Translations under genes and position numbers: made by a program
Origin: Actinostola sp. cb2023
Lineage: Eukaryota; Cnidaria; Anthozoa; Actiniaria; Actinostolidae
NCBI GenBank assembly: GCA_033675265.1
Contig: JAUJYZ010001456.1
Location: 115,001 to 179,000 of the forward strand
Direction: 5' to 3'
DNA length: 64,000 nucleotides
Part shown: in pieces, positions 54,980 to 64,000 of the stretch
Layout of the letters: each line of letters opens with the position of its first letter
How positions within the stretch are numbered: the first letter of the stretch is position 1
Notes under the pieces: model-generated
What the model saw: the letters and a program-made list of their open reading frames with translations, nothing else
Told to the model about the DNA's origin: nothing
Databases searched by the model: none

Positions 54980-55206
54980 TACAGTCATTCTCAATAAAGT
55001 TGTCCAGATGAAAAGACTACAATAAAGTCACGTGATTCATTATGTATTCAATTTCCTCGCTTCGAATTTGAGAACTGAATGTAATGCCCCTGGTATCAAC
55101 TCGCAGTTCCACGCACAGAAATTGAAAACATAATGAATCACGTGATTTTATTTGTAGTGTTGTAGTCAGACTTTTCATCTGGACAACCTTTTTGAGAATG
55201 ACTGTA
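54980..55206. mobile_element. MITE family A copy
   Basis: TACAGTCATTCTCAATAAAG at the left mirrors CTTTTTGAGAATGACTGTA at the right. Same subfamily as 14924-15359 but without the inserted retro-tail. Confidence 0.8.
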
Positions 55207-55364
55207 TATGCGGTATTTTACAGTACTATACAAACTAAGAAACGTTTACTACAATCATGACATTTTACTTGTGACACTATGATGCATTACAATGATAAGT
55301 AATGATAATTATACAATAAGTCAGGCCAACTATCTACAATTCAGTGATACACAATCTAACAGTC

Positions 55365-58300
55365 TCATGGTTCCTCTAAAGTATAACCATCTTCAGATAC
55401 CCTGGGCTTGTTTGGGTTGTTGGAGATCATCCAGTCAGCCAGCCACAGCTGTAATAAACAACAACAAAAACAAAGCTTATACAAATGTAGTATGACCTGT
55501 AAATTCTCTATTTATCACCGGGTCTCAAACAAGGATGCCCCCCCCCCCCCCCCCCCCAAAGAAGTTATTTGTCATAAGCCAGTCCCCTCTAAAAACTCGT
55601 CCCTTTCCAATAAGCACCCCTACCAAAAGTAAGGCGCTGTTTACATGAGAGAGAAATAACCCTAGCGCTAGGGTGAACTCTATTGTTCACATATTCCTTG
55701 TGGATGATAAAACAATAGAATTGTCCCTACTGCTAGGGTTATCTCTCTCATGAAACGGGGCCTACGTAAGTCAAGTAAAGCAAACAGCCAGCAGAACTCC
55801 TTTGTATATACAAATATAATATGAATAATTCACACATTTACTCTGTCAGCGTTACCCTGGTTCCAGAGTCTCAAATGTTCAGGGTCCGCGAAGTTGAGTC
55901 CAAAGAACAAGACTAATTTTCCTTCTCCCCAGTTCCAATTAACTTTATTTTGACAAGGTAAATGGCTCAGTAAACTGTTTTTCAGACATGCTGCGTACAT
56001 AATACAATATATAATCTAATCTATGTTAATTAAAACTATAATGGAAAAACTATTGTACTGTACTGTAAAACTATTGTACTGTACTGTAAAACTATTGTAC
56101 TGTACTGTAAAACTATTGTACTGTACTGTAAAACTATTGTACTGTACTGTAAAACTATTGTACTGTACTGTAAAACTATTGTACTGTACTGTAAAACTAT
56201 TGTACTGTACTGTAAAACTATTGTACTGCCTCCCCACTAGTAGCTTCTGGATTCAGGCTTAATGCAGGTGTATAAAGTTTAACAATACTTACAATTGGAT
56301 GCTGAGGTTTCATCTTACTGAGTTCTGTAAGTCCTTTTTGAAGTGTAGGGTTGACGGCTCTACTTAGATAGTCTCTTGCTGACTGCCCTATTGATACAGG
56401 CTCAACAATACCTAAGGATAGATATGATACCTTCACTATATACCATACAGAATAACAACTGCAATACCTACAGATAGATAACATGATACCTTTAAGTAAT
56501 AGATACATACATGTACATGTATTGTAAATAACAACAATACCTAAGGATAGATAATATACCTTCACTATATACCATACAGAATAACAACAATACCTACAAA
56601 TGTACCTGATAGATAACATGATACCTTTAAGTAATAGATACATGTACATGTAAGTGTAAATAACAACAATACCTACAGATAGATAACATGATTCCTTTAA
56701 GTAATAGATACATGTACATGTACACTGTAAATAACAACAATACCTACAGATAGATTTATTCAAGGTTTATTGTCAAAATATTACAAGGATACAACAAGAT
56801 GGCTGCATGCTCAGTACTGTTGCACAAATTTATGACGATATTAGTCTTTAGAGGATTTTATTACTCCTTCTCCCTCTTCTAGATGCTTTTGCAGATACAT
56901 GTAAGCTGTACCCCCATCTTTGCATGACAAAGTACATGTAAAATGGTGCTTATCTGCCAATAGTCACTGCAAAACAATCCCTACATTTTCATGAAACTCC
57001 GCTGAGAATAGTTGAAGTTTGATTGAGTCATTGATCGGGCCGCAAGGAGACGAGATAAAAAGATGTAAGGGGAGTGAGGCGAGAAGAGGAGAGACATAAA
57101 GTCTGCATCCCTTCCCTTCCCACTTCAATCTCCTTGCATCTTTTTGTATCGTCTAATTCTCTCACAGTTCGAACAACAACTCGATCTTCTGAACTTCAAA
57201 TCTCGGCCAAGTCTTGGGAAAAAGTTGGGACTGTTTGGCAGTCTAATTGGTCTAATCTGCTACTGTAATTAACACATAAATGCATACAAATCTTACAGTC
57301 GTCGAAGAAAAAGTGGATCTCCCTCTCTGCATTGACAATGGAATCGCTACCATGTAGAGCATTCCGGGTACCGTCTGTCCCATAAATAGCTCTTAAACTG
57401 AAAAATTAAGAGATAGAATTGCAAATATGAAAACCAGAGCAGAACAGTAAACATTGTGTCACTGTCGGGTGAAACCAAAATGTTCAAAGATAAATGTTGG
57501 GACATATGCGATATGAAATGATTAAAATGAATAAAGTATTTTAACATCAGAAAAGATGTCTAGGGGTATCGAATGGTCAAGGCGAGACTTTGCGAGACAA
57601 GGCATTTTTTGTGAGCCCGAGATGCTATTTCATCGATATCCTTTGTTTTCCAAATTCGAGATTCTGAGATGGCTTTTTGTGGGGGGGAAAACGAGTCTTC
57701 GAGACCCGCAAAATTTAACCAAAATTTGGTGAAACTTTGACTTTTTGCAGGGACCATTCAACAGCCCCATGTCTACTTTCCAGATTGCACTAGGAACCCT
57801 ACCTTTCAGGGGCTTGATCCCTGGCTTTCTGTGTATTAGTAGGGCCAATAAGTTGTCTCCAAAATGAAACTGCATTCTCTCTAGCCAGAACTAAGGCTAC
57901 GATGGGCCCACTACTCATGTAAGCTACAAGACTCGGGAAGAACATCTTTCCATAGTGTTCAGCGTAGAAGTCACTGGTTTGTTCAGGAGTGAGTTGGACT
58001 CTTCTTTTCTGTAAAAGCAGGTACAATTTGCAGGTACAAAGTTATTTTCTAAAAGTATGGCATAACTTCAGAATACCTGGCCATGGAAATGTCAAGGTTG
58101 TAGCTACTGGCTACTGCGTGTTATTATCTATTATAATATAAACAGTTACTATGTGTACCTCCCAAGAACACGATTTGATTGGTTGTTGAGCTAGTCTCCC
58201 TCGCAGCCGTGCTAAGTGTCGTCACGCAATGCTCTCTCCCCTCAGACACGGCTGCTTACCCAAGCTAAACATTCCGTTCCAATTGTAAGTGTTTAGCCAA

Positions 58301-61300
58301 TCATATCAAGTTATTCCATATTCATGTTCACTGGTTGTCAACAACTCGACACTCCCAGGCTCATGTTTCGTTGTTTATTTACCTAAGAACATTGCAAAGT
58401 TAGGAAATGAATTCACATACACGATTTACTTAGTCTTTCTGGCAGCCGTGTTTAGTGTATTGGTTTAGTGTATTGCCCAGTTAAACTCTTTGATACTCGT
58501 TCATATGAAATTATTTCGCTGCAAGGCAAAACGCTTCGTCAATGGACGTTATCTTGTTTGTCACTGGTCTTTGGTATGTTCGGTATGGCGCGAACCTTGG
58601 CCTGTTTTCGGGCAAAGAGCTCTGATTGGCTAATTCTGTGGAACGGAATGTTTAGCTTGGGTAAGCAGCCGTGTCTGAGGGGAGAGAGCGTTGCGTGATG
58701 ACACTTAGCACGGCTGCGAGGGAGACTATTGTTGAGCATGCATTATATTATGTTACGGAGCAACGAAAACAAAGCAGAAAGCCTGTTTAAAACTAGCTTT
58801 ATATTATAAAGTGAATAGAAGATGACTCTCTGCATGTGCTTCTATACAAAAATAATGCACTTCTGAGGTCTTGAAAGCTGCTCAATGCACTTGTGTTCCA
58901 CTCATGCATCCACTAGCAGCTTTCAAGACCTCAGCATGGATTATTTTTGGATAGAAGCACAGAGAGCCATCTTCTATTAGTTAAGTATAAATGTACATTT
59001 GTATGGCCATTGCTACTTGGCTGATAACACTTGGCTACTTAGTAATTAGCCAAGTAGCCATGCACATAGCCCGCAAGTAGCCCGGCCTGTAGCCAAGTAC
59101 ATGTATCTGTTGTAGTTCAATATGGATTCTGGTACAATTTGTTTTGAACTGGTACAATATGTTTTGAACTGGTACAATTTGTTTTGAACTGGTACAATCT
59201 GGCATTCTTAAAAGGGATTTTATTTTGGGGATTCATTAAAAAAACAGGGGCTTGGATTTTTTTAGGGGGTTCTCAAAAGAAATAGACGACTTCCTGGCAC
59301 CCACCCCTCCCTTCATTCTCTCCCTACCTACCCCTCCTTTCCTGTCTGCCTACATTAATTCTGTCTATCTGTCTATTTAATACCATATTAACATATTATT
59401 TTCAATTTTTGTCTTACCTTGTCTGGGACTCGAACTCCGAACTCTGACTGTAGACCAGCGTTGACCAGCGCATTAACCAACTATGCCATCGAGGATTTCG
59501 ATGTCGGTTTAGCATCACATTTACATTTTATTAATGTTATTCATTTTCTATTACGTCATTATGTCATTTAAATTCACGCATGCGCGCTAGATCAAAACGT
59601 GGACTTGGCAATATGGCGGATCACGAACCATGGGTTGATCGTGAGGCTTTCTAACGAGAAATAACAACCTGAAACAGAAACTAAAAGTACAAATTCGCTT
59701 GTGATTTTCGTACTTGAAGACAAAGTTTATGAAAAGGCAAAGAAATTCCTAAACCGTCAAAGCGTACCTGTCTTGTTCTATAGTGGCGCCTGGTTCAATT
59801 CACGGACCTGGCGCGAGTTGAGTTGTGAGCCGGTTCGTTCTCTCCCTAAATGCTTCGAGGAATTTTCTCCGGGTACTCCGGTTTTCCTCCCTCGGTAAAA
59901 ACGAACTAGTGAGATGAGTGTTGGGTGTACAGAATATATAATGTAGTAAGAAGTGAGTGCGAGAGTCTTGTCCCCACTAGCCATACTGATATCAACACTT
60001 GACACGTTAAACATGATATTTATTTATTTGTATTCACATCAACGCGTGCCTGTATTGCTCTCTAGTAGAACGAAGTAGGTTGTATTCACGTCAACACGTA
60101 CTCGCATCGAACGTACATGTACCTGTCTTGCTCTCATAGTATAGTAGAACGAAGCAGCTTGTATTCACGTTAACACGTACTCGAACGTACATATGTACCT
60201 GTCTTGCTCTCTAGTAGAACGAAGCAGCTTGTATTCACGTCAACACGTACTCGAACGTACATATGTACCTGTCTTGCTCTCTAGTAGAACGAAGCAGCTT
60301 GTATTCACGTCAACACGTACTCGAACGTACATATGTACCTGTCTTGCTCTATAGTAGAACGAAGCAGATTGTATTCATTCCTACCAAGTCTACCCCAATA
60401 CTAACCCTAAACCTAACCCCAAGGTACTTGATTACTGTATAGCAATAAAATACAAAGTCTTCCCTATCCCTAACCCTAACCCCAAGGTACTTCATGATTA
60501 TAATAAAATACAAAGTCTTCCCCAATACTAACCCTAAACCTAACCCCAAGGTACTTCATGATTATAATAAAATACAAAGTCTTCCCCAATACTAACCCTA
60601 AACCTAACCCCAAGGTACTTCATGATTATAATAAAAGTCTTCCCCAATACTAACCCTAAACCTAACCCCAAGGTACTTCATGATTATAATAAAATACAAA
60701 GTCTTCCCCAATACTAACCCTAAGCCTAACCCCAAGGTACGTTGTACCAGTTCAAAACAAATTGTACCAGTTCAAAACAAATTGTACCAGTTCAAAACAA
60801 ATTGTACCGGTACAAAACCAAATTGTACCAGTTCAAAACAAATTGTACCGGTACAAAACCAAATTGTACCAGAATCCATATTGAACTACAACAATCATAT
60901 CCATGTAGCTTAGGATCTTCGAGTGTCAAACAATATAGAGAACAAATCTAATTGTGTTATTACTGTATCATGTGTACATGTAAGTACATGTAGCTAAGTA
61001 CATGTAGCTTAGGATCTTCGAGTGTCAAACAATAGAACAAATCTATTGTGTTACTGCATCGTTCTATTGAGTAGCCAAGTAGCTGGGTATTATGAAGTTA
61101 CTCAAAAAGTAATACATGTACATTGAATAAAAGACCTTAGATTCATTCTACATCTACATTTATTTTGTCAGCAGAAACTACATGTATAAGTTTCTTATAC
61201 ATGTAAGTACAGTTACCGGTATCACGCTGACATTAAATGAAATGGCAACTACTAGCACACTAGTGAGTACATGCACATATACCCATATTTTCCTTTTCAT

Positions 61301-61843
61301 ATTCTTTGTAAATGTAATTGTGTCCCCGATTAGTGTACCACTTGTGGTACGCTAGAAGTCTGACACATTAATAAAGTTTATAAAAAAGTACCGAACGTTA
61401 TTGACGTTTTCTCTTTACTCCGAAGAAGGGCTAAGGCTCGAAACGTCAATAAAGTTAAGTACGCTTTTTTACGATGTTACAGATTTCCTTTAACCATTGA
61501 AATTAAATTCGATGTTGTGAATAATGTCAATTTCTTATAAGTCTTAAGTTTAATTTAAAAAAAATTGCATTTTTTTCTTGAAATCTTACACAGATCACAA
61601 AATAAACTTCATCTCTCTTTGCTTCTACAAGCTATTGGACCAAGACTTCCCAGTAAGCCAACTACAGCGAACTAATGCTCTGTATAAATCGTCACTTACG
61701 TTTAGTATTGTGAATCCATGCTGTAAAATGATCTCTTCGATTTCGTCCGTTTTGTGAACAGCATCTGTCTTAATTATGGCCAAAGTTAGTTCCACATAAA
61801 TACCAGGGTGTGGTGAAACTTTGGGCTTTTCTTCTCCAAGCAT
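55365..61843 (-). CDS. NME5: Nucleoside diphosphate kinase homolog 5 (5 exons, complete)
   Basis: Exons 61843-61700, 58008-57803, 57397-57297, 56411-56293 and 55448-55365 (TGA) join in phases 0, 2, 1, 0 and encode 217 residues, near the family's usual length (about 210). An NDK domain spans residues about 15-150: LTLAIIKTDA, EHYGKMFFPSLVAYMSSGP and RNALHGSDS, whose His (about residue 132) is the phosphohistidine position. A Dpy-30 motif follows (GLTELSKMKPQHPI, LWLADWMISNNPNKP). NME5 proteins are axonemal, linked to radial spokes. Start ATG 61843 has no better alternative. The second intron holds several foldback elements and the fourth a junction-derived array. All exons are intact. Confidence 0.9.
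55539..55557. repeat. Poly-C run
   Basis: About 19 C, just upstream (genomic) of the 55632 inverted-repeat element. Confidence 0.9.
55632..55763. mobile_element. Short inverted-repeat element, copy 2 of the 22453 family
   Basis: GCGCTGTTTACATGAGAGAG at the left mirrors CTCTCTCATGAAACGGGGCC at the right, with TAACCCTAGCGCTAGG inside. Confidence 0.7.
56040..56225. repeat. 21-bp minisatellite, nine copies
   Basis: The unit AACTATTGTACTGTACTGTAA (shown as AACTATTGTACTGTACTGTA plus A) is repeated nine times without change. In the last NME5 intron. Open frames across it are artefacts. Confidence 0.95.
56406..56755. repeat. Array copying the splice acceptor of NME5 exon 4
   Basis: CAATACCT followed by AAGGATAG or ACAGATAG occurs at 56406 (the real acceptor), 56462, 56535, 56588, 56667 and 56738. 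On the minus strand each reads TATCTATC(C/T)(T/G)TAG|GTATTG. Units also share ATAACATGATACC and a GTAATAGATACATG part and have a 50-80 bp spacing. Confidence 0.75.
56966..57243. mobile_element. Inverted-repeat element with ACTGCAAAACA ends
   Basis: CACTGCAAAACAATCCCTAC at the left; the right end has CTGTTTGGCAGTCTAATTGG. A cleaner relative is at 62251-62387 (ACTGCAAAACAGTCCCTACT with GCTGTTTTGCAGT). Confidence 0.5.
58192..58728. mobile_element. 537-bp near-perfect MITE, TAGTCTCCCTCGCAGCCG ends
   Basis: Arms of about 110 bases are near-perfect complements: TAGTCTCCCTCGCAGCCGTG at the left, CACGGCTGCGAGGGAGACTA at the right. TA at both ends suggests a TA target. In intron 1 of NME5. Confidence 0.8.
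58817..58977. mobile_element. Inverted-repeat element in NME5 intron 1
   Basis: GAGGTCTTGAAAGCTGCT near 58866 is mirrored by AGCAGCTTTCAAGACCTC near 58915. Outer arms AGAAGATGACTCTCTG and AGAGAGCCATCTTCT. Confidence 0.75.
59424..59492 (-). repeat. tRNA-like (SINE-type) segment
   Basis: On the minus strand TGGCATAGTTGGTTAATGCG resembles a pol III A box and GAGTTCGAGTCCCAGAC a B box, about 50 bases apart. The ends do not form an acceptor stem, so a tRNA-derived SINE remnant is likelier than a tRNA gene. Confidence 0.5.
60070..60370. repeat. 70-bp minisatellite, about four copies
   Basis: Units share GAACGAAGCAGCTTGTATTC and AACACGTACTCGAACGTACA. Inside the 59112-60892 foldback. Confidence 0.9.
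60390..60740. repeat. 64-bp array with telomere-like CCCTAAACCTAACCCC
   Basis: The unit contains TAACCCTAAACCTAACCCCA, AGGTACTTCATGATTATAAT and a CAAAGTCTTCCC part; five to six copies. One unit (near 60463) has CCCTAACCCTAACCCC, i.e. short TTAGGG-type telomere repeats. Confidence 0.85.
61380..61470 (+). mobile_element. Penelope-like 3' tail fragment
   Basis: ACTCCGAAGAAGGGCTAAGG followed by CTCGAAACGTCAATAAAG. This has the same layout (C(T/C)GANGA, small stem, GAAA) as the tails at 22618, 26740 and 53588. Coding part absent. Confidence 0.5.
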
Positions 61844-62250
61844 ACTGTCTCTAAATTATTTTAAATTGCGAGATAAAAGAGAAGTTGCTCTTCTTTCGAG
61901 TTGGAAAACAAAATGGCCGTCAGTTGTATTGGTACGTTGTCATGGAAACGTGAAACATTAAATTACCGCTGGATTGCTGTAGTGGGCGCAGATAAAGCAC
62001 AGGAACCCCAGAATAAAAATGAAAAACTTCAAAAAATACAAAAATATAAAAATACACAGCCGCCTCATCTACACTATTTTATTTTTTATTCTACTTTTAA
62101 TGGACCTTCTTTGCTAAAGAAACTAAAAACTAAAACTTTGCCAAAATATGTTCCCAGTGTATGCGCGAACACAGGGAGCCCAATTTTATCCAGTTGGTAG
62201 AGCCTGGATCTGAAGGAAAAGGGGTGAGAACAGAAAATGGAAATTAATAG

Positions 62251-62387
62251 ACTGCAAAACAGTCCCTACTTCTTCACAAAACTCCATCGAGAAGAGTTGT
62301 AGTTTGTTTTAGTTGTCGTGGCCGCAAGATGATGAGACAAGGCGAAAAGATGAGAGAAGCACTCTCGAAGAGCTGTTTTGCAGTCTA
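62251..62387. mobile_element. Inverted-repeat element with ACTGCAAAACAG ends
   Basis: AGACTGCAAAACAGTCCCTA at the left and AGCTGTTTTGCAGTCT at the right. Upstream of the NME5 gene. Confidence 0.65.
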
Positions 62388-62752
62388 GAAAAAAATGGAA
62401 GGGGAAAAAAAACCTAAATACATTTTTATGAAAACTTGTAGAACCAGAAAATTCAGAAACAGGTGTCCACTCCGAGACCCCCTGTAAAATTGAACATTCT
62501 AGGTTTCTGTACATTCTGGGAGCATTTCTAAGGAAACCAAAGGCTCCAATTAAGGGGGCAGCTTCCCATATCCCTCATTTCCAAGCTCTGCATGAATGTC
62601 AGAATGGCAAATGCACTAATGGCAGCTTACATGTATTTTGATTGATTGAAAGTACTGGCACATGTGATTTAAAAAGTATTTTATTTTAGAGAAATACATG
62701 TAACAATACAAATGCTTACATGTACATATTATGTAGGATTAACAGAGCCTGG

Positions 62753-62856
62753 TTGTTCGAAAGGCAATTAGCTCACTAATCCAGGATTAAATCTTAAGAA
62801 AACTATTGACGCTAATCCAGGATTAGCACTAATTGCCTTTCGAACAACGGCCCCAG
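62753..62856. mobile_element. Short snapback element (GTTGTTCGAAAGGCAATTAG)
   Basis: GTTGTTCGAAAGGCAATTAG at the left mirrors CTAATTGCCTTTCGAACAAC at the right; TAATCCAGGATTA occurs twice inside and is palindromic. Confidence 0.75.
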
Positions 62857-62907
62857 AAGTACATGCAATCTTTGTTATCATAAACACATTATACATCATA
62901 GTAGAGT

Positions 62908-63237
62908 GATTGCAATATACCCGTGAAATAAAATTTGATTGTTAGTGTGTAATAGTCAAAATAGTCACAAAACAAAGTCTAAACAAAACAATGGAAATGT
63001 GGTCTACTAGAGTGCAAACACTAAAACCGTGAAACAGTACAAACTAGTTAGTGCTAAATAGCACCAATGGAACAATAGAAAACAAAAGACATTGCACTAT
63101 TTATAGCCTGCGTGATGCAGGCTAACTATTTAGTGCTAATTAAAGTTAGCACTGTTTCACGGTTTTAGTGTTTGCACTCTAGTCTCTATCAGTCTACATG
63201 TACTAACTGTTTCACATGTTTATTGCAATCACTCTAG
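62908..63237. mobile_element. Two nested inverted-repeat elements of one family
   Basis: Outer: AGAGTGATTGCAATA near 62909 with TATTGCAATCACTCTAG near 63220. Inner: AGAGTGCAAACACTAAAACC near 63010 with GGTTTTAGTGTTTGCACTCT near 63162. Both have GTGAAAC next to the terminus. Confidence 0.7.
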
Positions 63238-63402
63238 TGACTTCACACATGAATAGAAAATAAAAACTCACTCTAGACTAGCAGTCTGTACTTTTACGTT
63301 ATCTACTTGTACATTTACATCACATTTGTTGCTAGTATAGGATAACCAAAGCACACGGTCAGTATAGTGGCCTCATTATGCTGATAGAGTTAATGAGTTT
63401 CA

Positions 63403-63568
63403 TACAGTCAAACCTCTCCACAACAGCCACCTTGGGACTATAAAATTTCGTGGCCATTCAGTGTGTAGAGGTTTTAAAAACGAATAAATGTATGGGCTGG
63501 CTGAAGGCCCGGGACAAAAAACCCTGGCCGTTACAGAAAGGTGGCCGTTAGTAGAGGCTCGACTGTAC
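63403..63568. mobile_element. Mariner-type MITE (TACAGTCAAACCTC...GACTGTA)
   Basis: TACAGTCAAACCTCTCCACA at the left mirrors AGTAGAGGCTCGACTGTA at the right; GGCCACC-like inner arms also pair. CAGT ends flanked by TA fit Tc1/mariner elements. Confidence 0.75.
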
Positions 63569-63569
63569 A

Positions 63570-64000
63570 TTGAATGTCTTGTGTATTAGAGTGCTCGCAT
63601 TATATCCCTGAAAAAAAGTACTGACTATTTAGAGCATAATAATGTAGTTCGTAAGGTTTCGTTGAGCATAAAAAGACTAGGGAAAAAATACCGAGCATGA
63701 ATACCGGAAGTCAAAATTCAATATGGCGGCTGTCAAATACAAACCAGAATATACTTGATACTGATTATCCTAGGTCGACCAATCAGAAACAAGAGTAATT
63801 TTGACTTCCGGAACAACTTCCAACAGACTTCGTTCCCAGGGGTATTTCTTCTGGGAGTGAGTAATGGACAACAGAATATACCCCTGGGTTGGCGAGGATA
63901 CTCTAATACAAGCACTCTATCGATACTCAATTACACAGACAGCGTAACTGAGGCCACTATACTGATTTTATCCATGTTTACCAAGAATAATAGTTACTGT
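63570..64000. other. Intergenic end of window with a short inverted repeat
   Basis: TTCCCAGGGGTATTTCTTCT near 63833 is mirrored by ACAGAATATACCCCTGGG near 63870. CAATATGGCGGC is at 63719. No coding signal seen. Confidence 0.4.

Larger units (their letters stand above)
59112..60892. mobile_element. 1.8-kb foldback with tandem arrays inside
   Basis: GTTGTAGTTCAATATGGATT at 59112 is mirrored by AATCCATATTGAACTACAAC ending 60892. Both arms then contain 20-bp tandem units (TTGTACCAGTTCAAAACAAA and its complement). The inside holds a tRNA-like segment, a 70-bp array and a telomere-like 64-bp array. Confidence 0.7.

Noticed and set aside
58468..58698. 76-codon ORF with a hydrophobic segment
   Set aside because: It lies wholly inside a near-perfect inverted-repeat element, with half of it in an arm.
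59424..59492. Functional tRNA gene on minus strand
   Set aside because: A and B box-like parts are present, but no acceptor or anticodon stem can be formed.

Overview
This is eukaryotic nuclear DNA, most likely from an anthozoan cnidarian and probably a stony coral or close relative. The strongest clue is a four-exon gene encoding a secreted acidic protein that ends in di-cysteine galaxin repeats, a skeletal organic matrix protein type of corals. Other clues are short exons with GT-AG introns, low gene density, many foldback or MITE-like inverted repeats, retroelement tails ending in (ATT)n, and a truncated Penelope-like retroelement.

Layout. Positions 1-225: last exon of an unrecognised plus-strand gene cut by the window edge. 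Positions about 957-28374, minus strand: a large WD-repeat gene resembling the WDR87/WDR97 family. I resolved 15 exons by matching splice phase from one exon to the next. They carry beta-propeller WD repeats, a Lys/Glu-rich low-complexity part and a HEAT-like part. One exon between 7492 and 5173 is still missing, and the 3' end is unresolved. Positions 29901-33073, plus strand: a broken glutamate carboxypeptidase II (NAALADase) pseudogene. Positions 34816-37735, minus: the galaxin-like gene. Positions 38815-39464: a possible 45-residue microprotein. Positions 40537-42930: very long tetranucleotide arrays around one ankyrin repeat. Positions 43140-48820: satellites, a direct duplication and nested TTAA-flanked transposons. 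Positions 50787-51569, plus: an intronless orphan coding sequence. Positions 53150-53640: a 5'-truncated Penelope-like element, then a lone hydrophobic exon at 53703-53829. Positions 55365-61843, minus: a complete five-exon NME5-type gene (NDK domain plus Dpy-30 motif).

Two of the intact genes suggest cilia or flagella: NME5 is an axonemal radial-spoke-associated protein, and WDR87/97-type proteins are mainly expressed in ciliated or sperm cells. The galaxin-like gene points to secreted matrix or mineralisation. There is no sign of an operon or of a bacterial-type system.

The most unusual structure is in the non-coding part. In three introns of two unrelated genes, the tandem array adjoining the exon has a unit that contains the exon/intron junction itself, so one real splice site sits beside five to nine near-copies. 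Other notable points are a 4.6 kb foldback element carrying a Cys/His-rich ORF, a TTAA element nested in another MITE's terminal repeat, repeated hammerhead-like retroelement tails, and a CAGG array of about 440 units.

All coordinates and splice phases were worked out by eye. Family names rest on recognised motifs, not on database searches.
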